Counted from the first letter of the stretch, positions 1 through 8,513 are shown. The stretch is DNA of 64,000 nucleotides from Hyphomicrobium sp. (GCF_019744875.1 NZ_JAIETU010000005.1:744001-808000), one strand, 5' to 3'. Notes: generated by a model from the letters alone, not told the origin. Translations and numbers: made by a program.

Positions 1-2
1 AG

Positions 3-650
3 GTCGAGCGCATCCGCGACGGGGGCAGCTTCACAACGCGGCGGGTCCAGGCAATCCAGCACGGACGGCCGATCTTCGCGACGATTGTGTCGTTCCACAA
101 GGACGAGGAGAGCTTCGAGCATGCGTCTTCCATGCCCGACGTGCCGCCGCCTGAAAGCCTGCCGCCCGCCAAGGAGCGCGTGTCCGAGCTGATCGACGCC
201 CTGCCCGAGTCGATGCGCAATTATTGGCTGCGTGAAAATCCGATCGAGCTTCGGCCTGTCGATGTCTCGCGGTACCTGAGCCGGGAGGCGCATCCGCCGC
301 GGCAGGACATCTGGCTCAGGGCCAACGGGCGTCTTGCGGACGATCCGCTGCTGCACCAGTGCGTGCTGGCCTACGCGTCGGATTTCACGCTGCTCGACAC
401 GGCGCTGATCGCGCATGGCAAGCTGCTGTTCGATCCGGACATCCAGCTTGCGAGCCTCGATCATTCGCTGTGGTTTCACCGGCCGTTCCGGGCCGACGAA
501 TGGCTGCTGTACACCCAGGACAGCCCCATCGCGGCCGGAGCACGAGGGTTTTGCCGCGGCAGCTTCTATACGCGCGACGGCCGGCTGGTGGCCTCGACTG
601 CCCAAGAAGGGCTCATTCGCAAACGTCAGACCGCTTACCTGATTAAATGA
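3..650 (+). CDS. tesB: Acyl-CoA thioesterase II, 3' part (5' end outside window)
   Basis: The reading frame is open from the window edge; the track start at 87 is an internal GTG. Before it the frame reads VERIRDGGSFTTRRVQAIQHG, typical of TesB, so the gene is truncated by the window. The 215 residues seen cover the end of the first hot-dog domain and the whole second one. 'YASDFTLLDTAL' holds the probable catalytic Asp and 'STAQEGLIR' the Gln. The segment 'LASLDHSLWFHRPF' has Ser where E. coli TesB has Thr in its ATIDHS segment. The family hydrolyses medium- and long-chain acyl-CoA to free acid and CoA in the cytoplasm. The next gene is 234 bases away and unrelated. Confidence 0.93.
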   Translation, partial: VERIRDGGSFTTRRVQAIQHGRPIFATIVSFHKDEESFEHASSMPDVPPPESLPPAKERVSELIDALPESMRNYWLRENPIELRPVDVSRYLSREAHPPRQDIWLRANGRLADDPLLHQCVLAYASDFTLLDTALIAHGKLLFDPDIQLASLDHSLWFHRPFRADEWLLYTQDSPIAAGARGFCRGSFYTRDGRLVASTAQEGLIRKRQTAYLIK

Positions 651-668
651 CGTGCAATCGCTCACCGC

Positions 669-685
669 TGCACAAAAAGTGTGCG
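669..685 (+). promoter_or_regulatory. NtrC-like upstream activator site candidate
   Basis: TGCACA-AAAAG-TGTGCG is a 17-bp dyad with the geometry of the NtrC consensus (TGCACC-N5-GGTGCA). It lies about 100 bp upstream of the sigma-54-like promoter of glnK, the usual enhancer distance. Two outer positions differ from consensus, so this is a candidate only. Confidence 0.45.
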
Positions 686-731
686 GAAAGTGCGGGCAGT
701 GATGGCTAATTTATGGTCGAACGTTTTTAAA

Positions 732-749
732 GTCTGAACGAATTCAGAC
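732..749. promoter_or_regulatory. Perfect 7-bp inverted repeat upstream of glnK promoter
   Basis: GTCTGAA-cgaa-TTCAGAC sits between the NtrC-like dyad and the sigma-54-like promoter. It could be a regulator site. It is not followed by a T-run on the plus strand, so it is not a terminator for tesB. Confidence 0.4.
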
Positions 750-770
750 GCCTATCGGGTTTCCGCCGAG

Positions 771-787
771 TTGGCACATCTCTTGAC
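771..787 (+). promoter_or_regulatory. Sigma-54-type -24/-12 promoter candidate for glnK-amtB
   Basis: TTGGCACATCTCTTGAC has a consensus -24 element (TTGGCAC) and the correct 10-nt spacing to a -12 element that reads TTGA instead of TTGC. Its position before a PII/ammonium transporter operon supports RpoN/NtrC control. Confidence 0.55.
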
Positions 788-863
788 TCTCCTTGCTCCG
801 ATTGCCGCTCGCGGATCCCGCTGACGGCATCGGAGGCCTGTCTCGCGCTACTCCAAAAAATAG

Positions 864-1232
<369 letters not shown>

Positions 1233-1277
1233 ATCATGCGCGAAGCACACAGTTCGAAAGACAGGGGAGTTCACGAT

Positions 1278-2606
1278 ATGAAGCCAAGCCTACTCACGCG
1301 CGTCACGGGGGCCCTTGCGACCGCCGCCGCGTTTGCGCTCTACACGCTTCCGGCGATGGCGCAGGACGCCGCTCCGGCCGCGGCGCCGGCGCCCACGCTC
1401 GATACCGGCGACACCGCATGGATGTTGCTTTCCTCGATCCTCGTTCTCTTGATGGCCATTCCGGGCCTCGCGCTGTTCTACGGCGGCATGGTGCGCAAGA
1501 AGAACGTGCTCAACGTCTGCATGATGGTGTTCGCCACCTTCTGTACGCTCTCGCTCGTCTGGATCCTGGTCGGCTACTCGCTCGCCTTCACCGACGGCGG
1601 CGAACTGCAGCCGTACATCGGCGGGCTCAGCAAGGCGCTGCTCGCGGGCGTCACCAAGGACAGCCTGCAGGGAACCATCCCTGAATCGCTGTTCGTCTTC
1701 TTCCAGATGACCTTCTTCGCGATCACGCCGGCCCTCATCATCGGCTCGGTCGTCGATCGCATGAAGTTCTCGAGCCTGCTCGTGTTCATGGTGCTGTGGT
1801 CGCTGATCGTCTACGTGCCGGTCTGCCACTGGGTCTGGGGCGGCGGCTTCCTCTCGAAGGACGGCGTTCTCGACTTCGCAGGCGGCACGGTCGTGCACAT
1901 CAACGCCGGCGTCGCGGGTCTTGTCGCAGCCATCATGCTCGGTCGCCGCAAGGGTTACGGGCAGGAGAACCTGGCTCCGCACAACCTCGTGCTGACGATG
2001 ATCGGCACCGCGCTGCTGTGGGCCGGCTGGTATGGCTTCAACGCGGGCTCGGCTGTTGCCGCGAACTCGTCGGCAGCCATGGTCGCTCTCTCGACGCAGG
2101 TCGCGACGGCTTCAGCGGCGATCGCCTGGATGGTCGTCGAGTGGATCGTCCATCGCAAGCCGACGATCCTCGGCATCTGCTCGGGCGCCATCGCCGGTCT
2201 CGTCGCCATCACGCCTGCGTGCGGCTTCGTCACTCCGCTTGGCGCAGTCATCATCGGTCTTTCGGCCGGCGTGATCTGCTACATCGCCTCGACGGGCGTG
2301 AAGCGCGCGCTGGGCTACGATGACAGCCTCGACGTGTTCGGTGTCCACGGCGTGGGCGGCATCGTCGGCGCAATTCTGACCGGCGTGTTCGCCGCGGAAG
2401 CGATCGGCGGCACGGCCGGCCTTCTCGAAGGCAACCCCGGGCAGGTCTGGACGCAGGTCTATGGCGTGCTCGCCACCATCGCCTGGTGCGCGGTCGCGAC
2501 CTTCGTGATCCTGCTCGTCATCAAGCTCGTGATGGGTCTGCGCGTGTCGGAGAGCATCGAGGTCGAAGGTCTCGATGCAGGCCTCCACGGCGAGACCGTT
2601 CAGTAA
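1278..2606 (+). CDS. amtB: Ammonium transporter 1 (paired with glnK)
   Basis: This 442-aa inner-membrane ammonium channel has a cleavable signal peptide (hydrophobic core ending 'LPAMAQD'). I chose ATG 1278 over the track start 1236 because GGGGAG precedes it and MKPSLLTRV begins the signal. The pore histidine segments 'VVHINAGVAGLV' and 'FGVHGVGGIVGA' are both present, as is the periplasmic 'PGLALFYGGMV' signature of Amt proteins. About eleven transmembrane helices follow the signal. It is cotranscribed with glnK, whose product should gate it, and two tandem hairpins end the unit. A second amtB with the same architecture lies downstream. Confidence 0.96.
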   Translation: MKPSLLTRVTGALATAAAFALYTLPAMAQDAAPAAAPAPTLDTGDTAWMLLSSILVLLMAIPGLALFYGGMVRKKNVLNVCMMVFATFCTLSLVWILVGYSLAFTDGGELQPYIGGLSKALLAGVTKDSLQGTIPESLFVFFQMTFFAITPALIIGSVVDRMKFSSLLVFMVLWSLIVYVPVCHWVWGGGFLSKDGVLDFAGGTVVHINAGVAGLVAAIMLGRRKGYGQENLAPHNLVLTMIGTALLWAGWYGFNAGSAVAANSSAAMVALSTQVATASAAIAWMVVEWIVHRKPTILGICSGAIAGLVAITPACGFVTPLGAVIIGLSAGVICYIASTGVKRALGYDDSLDVFGVHGVGGIVGAILTGVFAAEAIGGTAGLLEGNPGQVWTQVYGVLATIAWCAVATFVILLVIKLVMGLRVSESIEVEGLDAGLHGETVQ

Positions 2607-2614
2607 GACCGACA

Positions 2615-2639
2615 ACGGCCGGCGGCGCACGCCGGCCGT
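2615..2639 (+). terminator. First hairpin after amtB
   Basis: ACGGCCGGC-N7-GCCGGCCGT is a perfect 9-bp stem 8 bases after the amtB stop, followed by ATTTCG. It forms a tandem pair with the stronger hairpin just downstream. Confidence 0.55.
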
Positions 2640-2647
2640 ATTTCGAT

Positions 2648-2679
2648 CGCCCCGGGAGTTCCGCTCCCGGGGCGTTTTG
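2648..2679 (+). terminator. Rho-independent terminator of glnK-amtB
   Basis: A perfect 11-bp stem (CGCCCCGGGAG / CTCCCGGGGCG) with a five-base TTCCG loop is followed by TTTTG. It ends the glnK-amtB transcript. Confidence 0.85.
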
Positions 2680-2850
2680 CTGCCCGCGAAACCTCGGCAT
2701 TTTTTTTGCGCGGCTCTTTCGCTCAATAAACAGGCGTCCAACGCAAAGTGCCTGAAAGTTCGGCTGGCCAAGACTTGAGCGCATCCGGCGCGGATGCGGG
2801 TTGCGCGGGAAAGCCATTACGTTTTCAACGAGCTATCTGCGTTTTTCAGA

Positions 2851-2867
2851 TTGGCATGACTTTTGAA
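2851..2867 (+). promoter_or_regulatory. Sigma-54-type promoter candidate for the second amtB
   Basis: TTGGCATGACTTTTGAA has the -24 GG and a -12 G separated by 10 nt, with GA in place of GC, the same deviation as the glnK promoter. If used, it makes a 5' leader of roughly 240 bases. Confidence 0.5.
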
Positions 2868-2916
2868 AACTAAGTCAGCGGTGCGCTTCAAACACGGTGC
2901 GCACTGGGGGCAGTTC

Positions 2917-3123
2917 ATGATCTCGACGCGCAGACGCTTCGCTTCCTTCAAGAACCAGACCGGCCGTCGCGGGGAGCTTCTCTCCGCGCATCGGACGAGC
3001 TTCGCGCAGCAGATCATGGGCCACGACACGGCCGACACGCACGGGGCGGCGCAATCGATCGCCGTTGGGATCGCCGTGCTCGGGCCGCGATCAATGGGGC
3101 AATACGAGGGAGTTCGATCATGA
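2917..3123 (+). CDS. Possible 68-aa leader ORF overlapping amtB2 start
   Basis: The ORF starts at ATG 2917, six bases after GGGGG, and its TGA stop overlaps the amtB2 start codon as ATGA. That is the geometry of translational coupling. The peptide (MISTRRRFASFKNQTGRRGE...) has a basic N-terminus, is not PII-like, and I recognise no domain. The track extends it to a TTG inside the putative promoter, which is unlikely. It may be a coupling leader or a chance ORF in a GC-rich leader. Its composition gives no strong support. Confidence 0.28.
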   Translation: MISTRRRFASFKNQTGRRGELLSAHRTSFAQQIMGHDTADTHGAAQSIAVGIAVLGPRSMGQYEGVRS

Positions 3124-4562
3124 CACTCAGATTACTGACACGCGTGGCGGGTGCATCGGGTGCCGCCGCACTCGTTGCTATCGGGACGGCTGGTGCCGCG
3201 CTGGCGCAGACCACGCCGACCGTCGACAAGGGCGATGCGGCCTTCATGTTCCTCGCGACCATCATCGTGCTGCTGATGACGGTTCCGGGATTGGCGCTGT
3301 TCTACGGCGGCCTCGTGCGCGCGAAGAACATGCTGTCGATCCTGATGCAGGTGTTCGCCATTACCTGCATGGTCTCGATCATCTGGGTGACGTACGGCTA
3401 CAGCATGGCCTTCACGCCGGGTGGCGCGCTCAACGATTACGTGGGCGGCTTCTCGAAGGCGTTCCTGTCGGGCGTCACGCCCGCGTCTCTCGGCGCGACC
3501 TTCACGAACGGCGTCTACATTCCGGAACTCGCGTTCGTCGCGTTCCAGATGACCTTCGCCTGCATCACGCCGGCGCTCATCGTCGGCTCGCTCGCCGAGC
3601 GCATGAAGTTCTCGTCGGTGATGCTGTTCGTCGCCCTCTGGGTGACGTTCGTCTATTTCCCGATGGCGCACATGGTCTGGTACTGGGGCGGCCCTGACGT
3701 CATGGCTGAAGCGGCCAAGGCGGGCGGCGCCGCACTCGAAGCGGCAAGCGCTGACGCGGGTCTCCTCTTCAAGTGGGGCGCCATCGACTTCGCAGGCGGC
3801 ACGGTGGTGCACATCAACGCCGGCATCGCGGGTCTCGTTGGCGCGCTGATGGTTGGCAAGCGCGTCGGCTACGGCCGCGAGCAGATGGCTCCGCACTCGC
3901 TGACGCTGACGATGGTCGGCGCTGCGCTGCTGTGGTTCGGCTGGTTCGGCTTCAACTGCGGCTCGAACCTCGAAGTCAGCTCGACGGCCTTCGTTGCGAT
4001 GATCAACACGTTCGTTTGCACGGCTGCGGCCGGCATCTCGTGGATGCTGATCGAATGGCTGGTGAAGGGCCGTCCGTCGCTGCTCGGCCTTGCTTCAGGT
4101 GTTGTTGCCGGCCTGGTGGCCGTCACGCCGGCAGCCGGCTTCTCCGGCCCGATGGGCGCCATCGTGCTCGGCCTCGTTGCTGGTGTGATCTGCTTCTTCG
4201 CCTGCACGGGCGTCAAGCGGCTGCTCAACTACGACGACAGTCTCGACGTGTTCGGCGTGCATGGCGTGGGCGGCATCGTCGGCGCGATCGCGACGGGCAT
4301 CCTCGTCAGCCCCGATCTCGGCGGATCCGGCCTTGCGGACTACGTGTCGAAGCCCGGTGAGCTCGTCGCCGGTTCCTACGATATGGCTACGCAGGTCTTC
4401 ATCCAGGCCAAGGCCGTCGGCTTCACGATCCTGTTCAGCGGCATCCTGTCGGCGATCCTGTTCAAGATCGTCGACATCCTGGTCGGTCTCCGCCCGGGCG
4501 CCGAATCCGAACGCCAGGGTCTCGATCTCGTCGACCACGGCGAGCGGGCCTACAACCACTAG
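3120..4562 (+). CDS. amtB: Ammonium transporter 2
   Basis: This 480-aa Amt protein is a paralogue of the gene ending at 2606. It has a signal peptide ending near 'GAALAQ', the 'PGLALFYGGLV' signature, and the pore histidine segments 'VVHINAGIAGLV' and 'FGVHGVGGIVGA'. Relative to paralogue 1 it has a longer Ala-rich extracytoplasmic insertion ('GGPDVMAEAAKAGGAALEA') and a longer loop before the last helix. GAGGGAG precedes ATG 3120. It has its own sigma-54-like promoter and long leader. The C-terminal tail 'VGLRPGAESERQGLDLVDHGERAYNH' matches the PII-contacting tail region of Amt proteins, so GlnK from upstream could regulate it too. Confidence 0.95.
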   Translation: MTLRLLTRVAGASGAAALVAIGTAGAALAQTTPTVDKGDAAFMFLATIIVLLMTVPGLALFYGGLVRAKNMLSILMQVFAITCMVSIIWVTYGYSMAFTPGGALNDYVGGFSKAFLSGVTPASLGATFTNGVYIPELAFVAFQMTFACITPALIVGSLAERMKFSSVMLFVALWVTFVYFPMAHMVWYWGGPDVMAEAAKAGGAALEAASADAGLLFKWGAIDFAGGTVVHINAGIAGLVGALMVGKRVGYGREQMAPHSLTLTMVGAALLWFGWFGFNCGSNLEVSSTAFVAMINTFVCTAAAGISWMLIEWLVKGRPSLLGLASGVVAGLVAVTPAAGFSGPMGAIVLGLVAGVICFFACTGVKRLLNYDDSLDVFGVHGVGGIVGAIATGILVSPDLGGSGLADYVSKPGELVAGSYDMATQVFIQAKAVGFTILFSGILSAILFKIVDILVGLRPGAESERQGLDLVDHGERAYNH

Positions 4563-4773
4563 GGCTGGTCCCGCCCTGGTGGCGGACCATCTCTCGACTT
4601 TTGTTTCTCGTGCTTACGGCCGGTCACTGCGGCGCCCAATGGCTCAGCCGTGACCGGTCCCACTTTCCGGACGCACCTAGGACCCCGCAGCACGCCGATC
4701 TCGTGACGGCGCGCTGCAGCCATCTGGATCTTCTCCCGAGCACGCGTCTCCCCTAGACGTGCTCCAAACTCGG

Positions 4774-4806
4774 CCCGGGGCTTCGTGCTCCGGGTCTTTT
4801 TCTTTT
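4774..4806 (+). terminator. Rho-independent terminator after amtB2
   Basis: CCCGGGGC-ttcgt-GCTCCGGG forms an 8-bp stem (one G-U pair) directly followed by TCTTTTTCTTTT. It lies about 210 bases after the amtB2 stop. Confidence 0.8.
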
Positions 4807-4840
4807 CCGAATACAAGTTGGGAGCGGCTGTTCAGGTACT

Positions 4841-4880
4841 GCCGGGTCGCCTTGCTCGCGAGCGCTGACGCGCTTTTTTT
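4841..4880 (+). repeat. Dispersed terminator-like repeat, copy A
   Basis: GCCGGGTCGCCTTGCTCGCG followed by AGCGC-tgac-GCGCT and a T-run. A near copy lies at 18118-18156. Both sit in convergent gaps about 27-29 bases beyond the stop of a minus-strand gene. Confidence 0.6.
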
Positions 4881-4906
4881 ATAGCGGCCGTATCTCGCTT
4901 GGCGGG

Positions 4907-5407
4907 TCAGACGACGATGAGGCGGGTGGCGGGGCCGATGCGGGCCAGCACCTTGAGAAGGTCGGCGTAGGCGAGCGCGATGCAGCCTTCCGTCGGCGCG
5001 TATCCGTCTTTTGCGACGTGCATGAAAATGGCGCTGCCGGCTCCGCGGCGGCGCGGGCGGCGGTTGTAGCCGATGACCAGCACGACATCGTAGAGGCCGT
5101 CGTCGCGCCACAGGCGTTCGGCGCTTTCCGGGTAGGGATGGCGGACGAAGCAATTGTAGTTGCGGTCATCCGCTGCGTCGCACCATCCGCCGTCTCTCTG
5201 CGTCGCGGCAAGGCGCAGCGCGGTCTGCGGCCGCCGATGGCGATCGGGGCGAAAGTAACCGCTTTCGAGTCGGTAAACGCCACGGGGCGTCGCGCCGTCG
5301 CCTTCGCGCTTGCGGCTGGTGATGCCGCCGCGGCCGAGGGCACAGGGCAGGACGAGGTTGCCGCAGCGGAGCGTTCCCTGCGTGCGGCCGGGCGCGAGGC
5401 TCCTCAC
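4907..5407 (-). CDS. L,D-transpeptidase-like YkuD-domain protein
   Basis: This 166-aa protein consists almost entirely of a YkuD catalytic domain. 'HVAKDGYAPTEGCIAL' near the C-terminus supplies the conserved His and catalytic Cys; the usual S-H-G-C reads T-E-G-C, the form common in the COG3786 subgroup. Classic members make 3-3 crosslinks in peptidoglycan or attach proteins to it, but the role of this subgroup is less clear. No signal peptide is evident from the GTG start at 5407. In-frame codons continue upstream ('SRIIAHNIVV') without an ATG, so the true start may lie slightly earlier. It is divergent from the response regulator gene at 5559. Confidence 0.82.
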   Translation of the reverse strand: MRSLAPGRTQGTLRCGNLVLPCALGRGGITSRKREGDGATPRGVYRLESGYFRPDRHRRPQTALRLAATQRDGGWCDAADDRNYNCFVRHPYPESAERLWRDDGLYDVVLVIGYNRRPRRRGAGSAIFMHVAKDGYAPTEGCIALAYADLLKVLARIGPATRLIVV

Positions 5408-5558
5408 GACGATGTTATGGGCAATAATGCGACTTTCCCTTTCCCATCCGGTGCTGACCCCGCTAACCCTCGGGGTTCACGGCACCCTACCTCAGGGCGG
5501 TAGCAGATGCTAAGAGGGTGCATCCGCCGTCATCCCGCAAAACACGGAGCCCCCGAGA

Positions 5559-6245
5559 ATGAGCGCTGCCCGCAAGATCCTGCTTGTCGATGATGACGAG
5601 GATCTCCGTGGATCCCTGCACGACCAGCTCGCGCTCCACGAGGAGTTCGAGGTGTCGGTTGCGGGGACGGCAGGCAAGGGCATCGAGGCGGCGAAGGCCG
5701 CGCATCCGGACCTGGTGGTGTTCGACGTCGGCCTGCCGGACATGGACGGGCGGGAAGCGGTGCGCATGTTGCGCAAGACCGGCTTCAAAAACCCGATCAT
5801 CATGCTGACCGCCAACGATACCGACGCGGACCAGATTCTGGGTCTCGACGCGGGCGCCAACGACTATGTGACGAAGCCGTTCAAGTTCGCCGTGCTGCTG
5901 GCGCGCATCCGGGCGCAGTTGCGCCAGCACGAACAGAGCGAGGACGCGGTGTTCGGTATCGGGCCGTATACGTTCAAGCCGGCCTCCAAGCTGCTGCTCG
6001 ACGAGAAGGGCGGTAAAATCCGGCTGACGGAAAAGGAAACGGCGATCCTCAAGTACCTCTACCGGACCGGCGACAAGGTCGTGTCGCGCGAGACGCTGCT
6101 GCACGAGGTATGGGGCTACAATGCTGGCGTCACGACGCACACGCTCGAGACGCACATCTACCGGCTTCGCCAGAAGATCGAGAAAGACCCGTCGAACGCT
6201 GAGATTCTCGTGACCGAGACCGGCGGCTATAAACTCGCTTCGTGA
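5559..6245 (+). CDS. OmpR/PhoB-family response regulator (CenR-like)
   Basis: The 228-aa protein has a receiver domain (residues about 5-120) and an OmpR-type winged-helix domain (about 130-225). The acidic pocket is 'LLVDDDEDL', the phosphoacceptor is Asp56 in 'VVFDVGLPD', and the switch Lys is in 'DYVTKPF'. The recognition-helix segment reads 'GVTTHTLETHIYRLRQKIE'. No histidine kinase gene is adjacent, so it is an orphan in this window. From memory of family sequences it resembles the widely conserved alphaproteobacterial cell-envelope regulator CenR; that name is an inference. Its neighbours, a YkuD protein and a cNMP-binding protein, do not identify the signal. Confidence 0.9.
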   Translation: MSAARKILLVDDDEDLRGSLHDQLALHEEFEVSVAGTAGKGIEAAKAAHPDLVVFDVGLPDMDGREAVRMLRKTGFKNPIIMLTANDTDADQILGLDAGANDYVTKPFKFAVLLARIRAQLRQHEQSEDAVFGIGPYTFKPASKLLLDEKGGKIRLTEKETAILKYLYRTGDKVVSRETLLHEVWGYNAGVTTHTLETHIYRLRQKIEKDPSNAEILVTETGGYKLAS

Positions 6246-6450
6246 ACAAGTTATCCAGGGCTCGTCCACACTCCGACGACTGACCCTGGACCCCAACCCC
6301 CGAATCGCCCGACTTTTTGACTACGCCGACTGCAAGAGGCTGGGCGTGCGGCCCGACATCTTGCCTCTCTGCAGCGTGGCGCAGTTGGAAATGTGCGGTG
6401 TGGCATCGCGTATTGCATGCCGGGTTCAAGTTGCGGGGATTTTTGTTGTC

Positions 6451-6972
6451 ATGGCGATCGATGCGCTGGTGTTACCACTTCTCAAGGTGCCTCTGTTTCA
6501 AGGGCTGAAGCCGCTTCAGCTCACCGAGATCGCGCGGCGCGCGGACCGGATCGTCTACAAGCCGGGAGACGTCATCGTGACGGCCCGCGCGGAGACGGAC
6601 GCGGCGGTGCTGGTGATTTCGGGCGAAGCCGTGCGGACGGACGGCCCCGGCCTTTCGGGCGACAGCGAAGACATTCCGCCGGGCGCGCTGATTTCCGAAA
6701 TGACGATGCTGATCGAGACCGAGTGCTCGTCCACGGTGGTGGCGCGCACGCCGGTGCGGGCGCTCAGGATCACGCGCTCCGAGATGCTGGCGCACATGAC
6801 GGCCGATCCGTCGCTCGCCGATCATTTCATCGAGAAGATTTCCGGGCGCCTGTCGGCGTTCGTCGAGGATCTGCGCGCGATCGACCGGTCGCTGTCTGCG
6901 GAGACGGCAGACGCAAGCGCCGTGCCGCCAGCAGAGGCTTCGGCCGCCGAGGCGCCGGCCGTGCTGCATTGA
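6451..6972 (+). CDS. Cyclic-nucleotide-binding-domain protein
   Basis: The 173-aa product has a single cNMP-binding (Crp-like) beta-barrel at about residues 10-130: 'LPLLKVPLFQGLKPLQLTEIA' opens it, and 'PPGALISEMTMLIE' takes the place of the usual phosphate-binding cassette. There is no helix-turn-helix, so it is not a Crp-type regulator; the C-terminus is Ala/Glu-rich and looks disordered. The cassette lacks the clear R-T/S-A-x-V signature, so cyclic nucleotide binding is uncertain. I start at ATG 6451 because the upstream part of the ORF is Cys-rich and unlike the family. A strong terminator follows. Confidence 0.75.
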   Translation: MAIDALVLPLLKVPLFQGLKPLQLTEIARRADRIVYKPGDVIVTARAETDAAVLVISGEAVRTDGPGLSGDSEDIPPGALISEMTMLIETECSSTVVARTPVRALRITRSEMLAHMTADPSLADHFIEKISGRLSAFVEDLRAIDRSLSAETADASAVPPAEASAAEAPAVLH

Positions 6973-7001
6973 TCGCGGATTTCTTTCTCAGGATAGACAA
7001 G

Positions 7002-7042
7002 TGGCCGTAGCGCGGTGATGCGCTCCGGCCATGTTTGTTTTG
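7002..7042 (+). terminator. Rho-independent terminator after the cNMP-binding gene
   Basis: TGGCCG-t-AGCGC-ggtgat-GCGCT-c-CGGCCA is an 11-pair stem with one symmetric mismatch. It is followed by TGTTTGTTTTG. It lies 30 bases after the stop, in a convergent gap. Confidence 0.8.
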
Positions 7043-7058
7043 TAGGGATGATCGCCCC

Positions 7059-8288
7059 TCAGACGCGGCCCAAGCGCACGTCTTCTTCCGGGTTGGCGCC
7101 GATCTTGTGGATCGAGAGGTCCGCGCCGCGCCGCTCTTCCTCGGGTGACAGGCGAAGGCCGAAGATCGCGTTGACGAGAGCGTAGACCGCGACGCCGCAG
7201 ATGAGGCCGAAGCCCGCCCCGAGGACGCTGCCCACGAGCTGAGACTGGATCGTCACGCCACCGAGACCGCCAAGCGCGGTCTGTCCGAAGATCCCGCATG
7301 CGATGCCGCCCCAGAGACCGCAGAGGCCGTGCAGCGCCCAGACGCCGAGGACGTCATCGATCTTCCAGCGGTTGGACGAGACCTGGAACATCACCACGAA
7401 GATCACGCCGGCCGCGCCGCCGGTCACGAAGGCGCCCACGGGATGCATGATGTCGGAGCCCGCGCAGACGGCGACGAGGCCCGCCAGCGCGCCGTTGTGC
7501 ACGAAGCCCGGATCGTTGCGGCCCGCAATGAGGGCTGCGAGGATGCCGCCACACATGGCCATCAGCGAGTTGATGGCGACGAGGCCCGAGATGCCTTTGA
7601 GGCTTTGTGCGCTCATGACATTGAAGCCGAACCAGCCGACGCACAGCAGCCACGAGCCCATGGCCAGCCACGGCAAGGACGAGGGCGGAATGCCGACGGA
7701 CCGGTTGCCGTCATAGCGGCCGAGGCGCGGACCGAGGCAGAGGATGGCGCCGAGCGCGACCCAGCCGCCGAACGCGTGCACGACGATGGAACCGGCGAAG
7801 TCCTTGAAGTTGGCTCCGAGCACGCCGAGGAAAAGGGTCTCCTGAATGCCGAAGTTGCTGTTCCAGATGACGCCTTCGATCAGCGGGTAGGCGATGCCGA
7901 CGATCAGCGCGGTTGCCGCACACTGGGCGGGGAAGCGCGCGCGTTCGGCGATGCCACCGGAGATGATGGCCGGAACGGCGGCGGCGAAGGTGGCGAGGAA
8001 GAAGAACTTCACGAGCGCCATGCCTTGGGGCGCGAAGGCCGGGTCGGCGCCTGAGATTGCGGCGGCATCGGCGAGGAACATCACGCCGTACGCGATCCAG
8101 TAGCCGATGAAGAAGTAGCAGACGGTCGAGATCGCGAAATCGACGAGGATTTTGACGAGCGCGTTGACCTGGTTCTTGTGGCGGACGGTACCGACTTCGA
8201 GAAACGCGAAGCCGCCGTGCATGGCGAAGACGAGGATGGCGCCCATCAGAAGAAAGAAGACGTCGGCGCCCTGTAGCGTTGGATCCAT
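7059..8288 (-). CDS. Ammonium transporter 3 (divergent Amt, no signal peptide)
   Basis: This 409-aa Amt-family channel differs from the two upstream AmtB proteins. It lacks a signal peptide (MDPTLQGADVFFLLMGAILV begins directly in helix 1), and its twin-histidine segments read 'VVHAFGGWVAL' and 'WALHGLCGLWGG'. I prefer ATG 8288 over the track start 8306 because TGGGGG stands six bases before it. 'FAMHGGFAFLEVGTVRHKN' replaces the canonical 'LFYGGLVRAKN', which puts it in a separate Amt clade. No glnK is adjacent. It should conduct ammonium, but its regulation by PII cannot be judged from sequence. Confidence 0.9.
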   Translation of the reverse strand: MDPTLQGADVFFLLMGAILVFAMHGGFAFLEVGTVRHKNQVNALVKILVDFAISTVCYFFIGYWIAYGVMFLADAAAISGADPAFAPQGMALVKFFFLATFAAAVPAIISGGIAERARFPAQCAATALIVGIAYPLIEGVIWNSNFGIQETLFLGVLGANFKDFAGSIVVHAFGGWVALGAILCLGPRLGRYDGNRSVGIPPSSLPWLAMGSWLLCVGWFGFNVMSAQSLKGISGLVAINSLMAMCGGILAALIAGRNDPGFVHNGALAGLVAVCAGSDIMHPVGAFVTGGAAGVIFVVMFQVSSNRWKIDDVLGVWALHGLCGLWGGIACGIFGQTALGGLGGVTIQSQLVGSVLGAGFGLICGVAVYALVNAIFGLRLSPEEERRGADLSIHKIGANPEEDVRLGRV

Positions 8289-8425
8289 TTCGTGCCCCCA
8301 GTGCATGAGTGTTTCTTGTGCAGGGTGGCGTCGTTTTGCGCGTCCTGCTTATTGTGCGGGCCTATGGATCAAGTTTTGTGCCAATTGGTCTTCGGGCTGT
8401 TTTCTCTCGCAGGTTCAAATGATAA

Positions 8426-8453
8426 GGGCGCGAGCCGTTTACTGCTCGCGCCC
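8426..8453 (-). terminator. Hairpin downstream of the 307-aa gene
   Basis: GGGCGCGAG-N10-CTCGCGCCC is a perfect 9-bp stem about 60 bases beyond the stop at 8514. On the minus strand it is followed by TTATCATTTG. A second palindrome, TGCCTGCT-g-AGCAGGCA at 8491-8507, lies just after the stop. Confidence 0.6.
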
Positions 8454-8513
8454 TAGATGATGAAAAGTTGTGCTGTCTCGTATGCGCGCCTGCCTGCTGA
8501 GCAGGCAGTGGCG

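Larger units (their letters stand above)
2607..3119. other. 513-bp gap between the two amtB genes
   Basis: The gap holds the two amtB terminator hairpins, an inverted repeat CGCATCC-ggcgc-GGATGCG at 2780-2798, and a sigma-54-like promoter at 2851-2867. After that comes a leader of about 240 bases in which one short ORF (2917-3123) has a good ribosome binding site. No second glnK is present. Confidence 0.7.
4563..4906. other. 344-bp convergent gap between amtB2 and the L,D-transpeptidase gene
   Basis: The gap has no convincing gene. It contains several GC-rich inverted repeats (for example CCGGTCAC/GTGACCGG near 4622-4657), the intrinsic terminator at 4774-4806, and the terminator-like dispersed repeat at 4841-4880. 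Confidence 0.6.

Noticed and set aside
2760-2780. CTGGCCAAGACTTGAG as a sigma-54 promoter
   Set aside because: GG to the -12 G spacing is one base short; the site at 2851-2867 has correct spacing.
8405-8440. GGTTCAAAT resembling a tRNA T-loop
   Set aside because: No matching stems or acceptor; the sequence is explained by the gap and a terminator hairpin.
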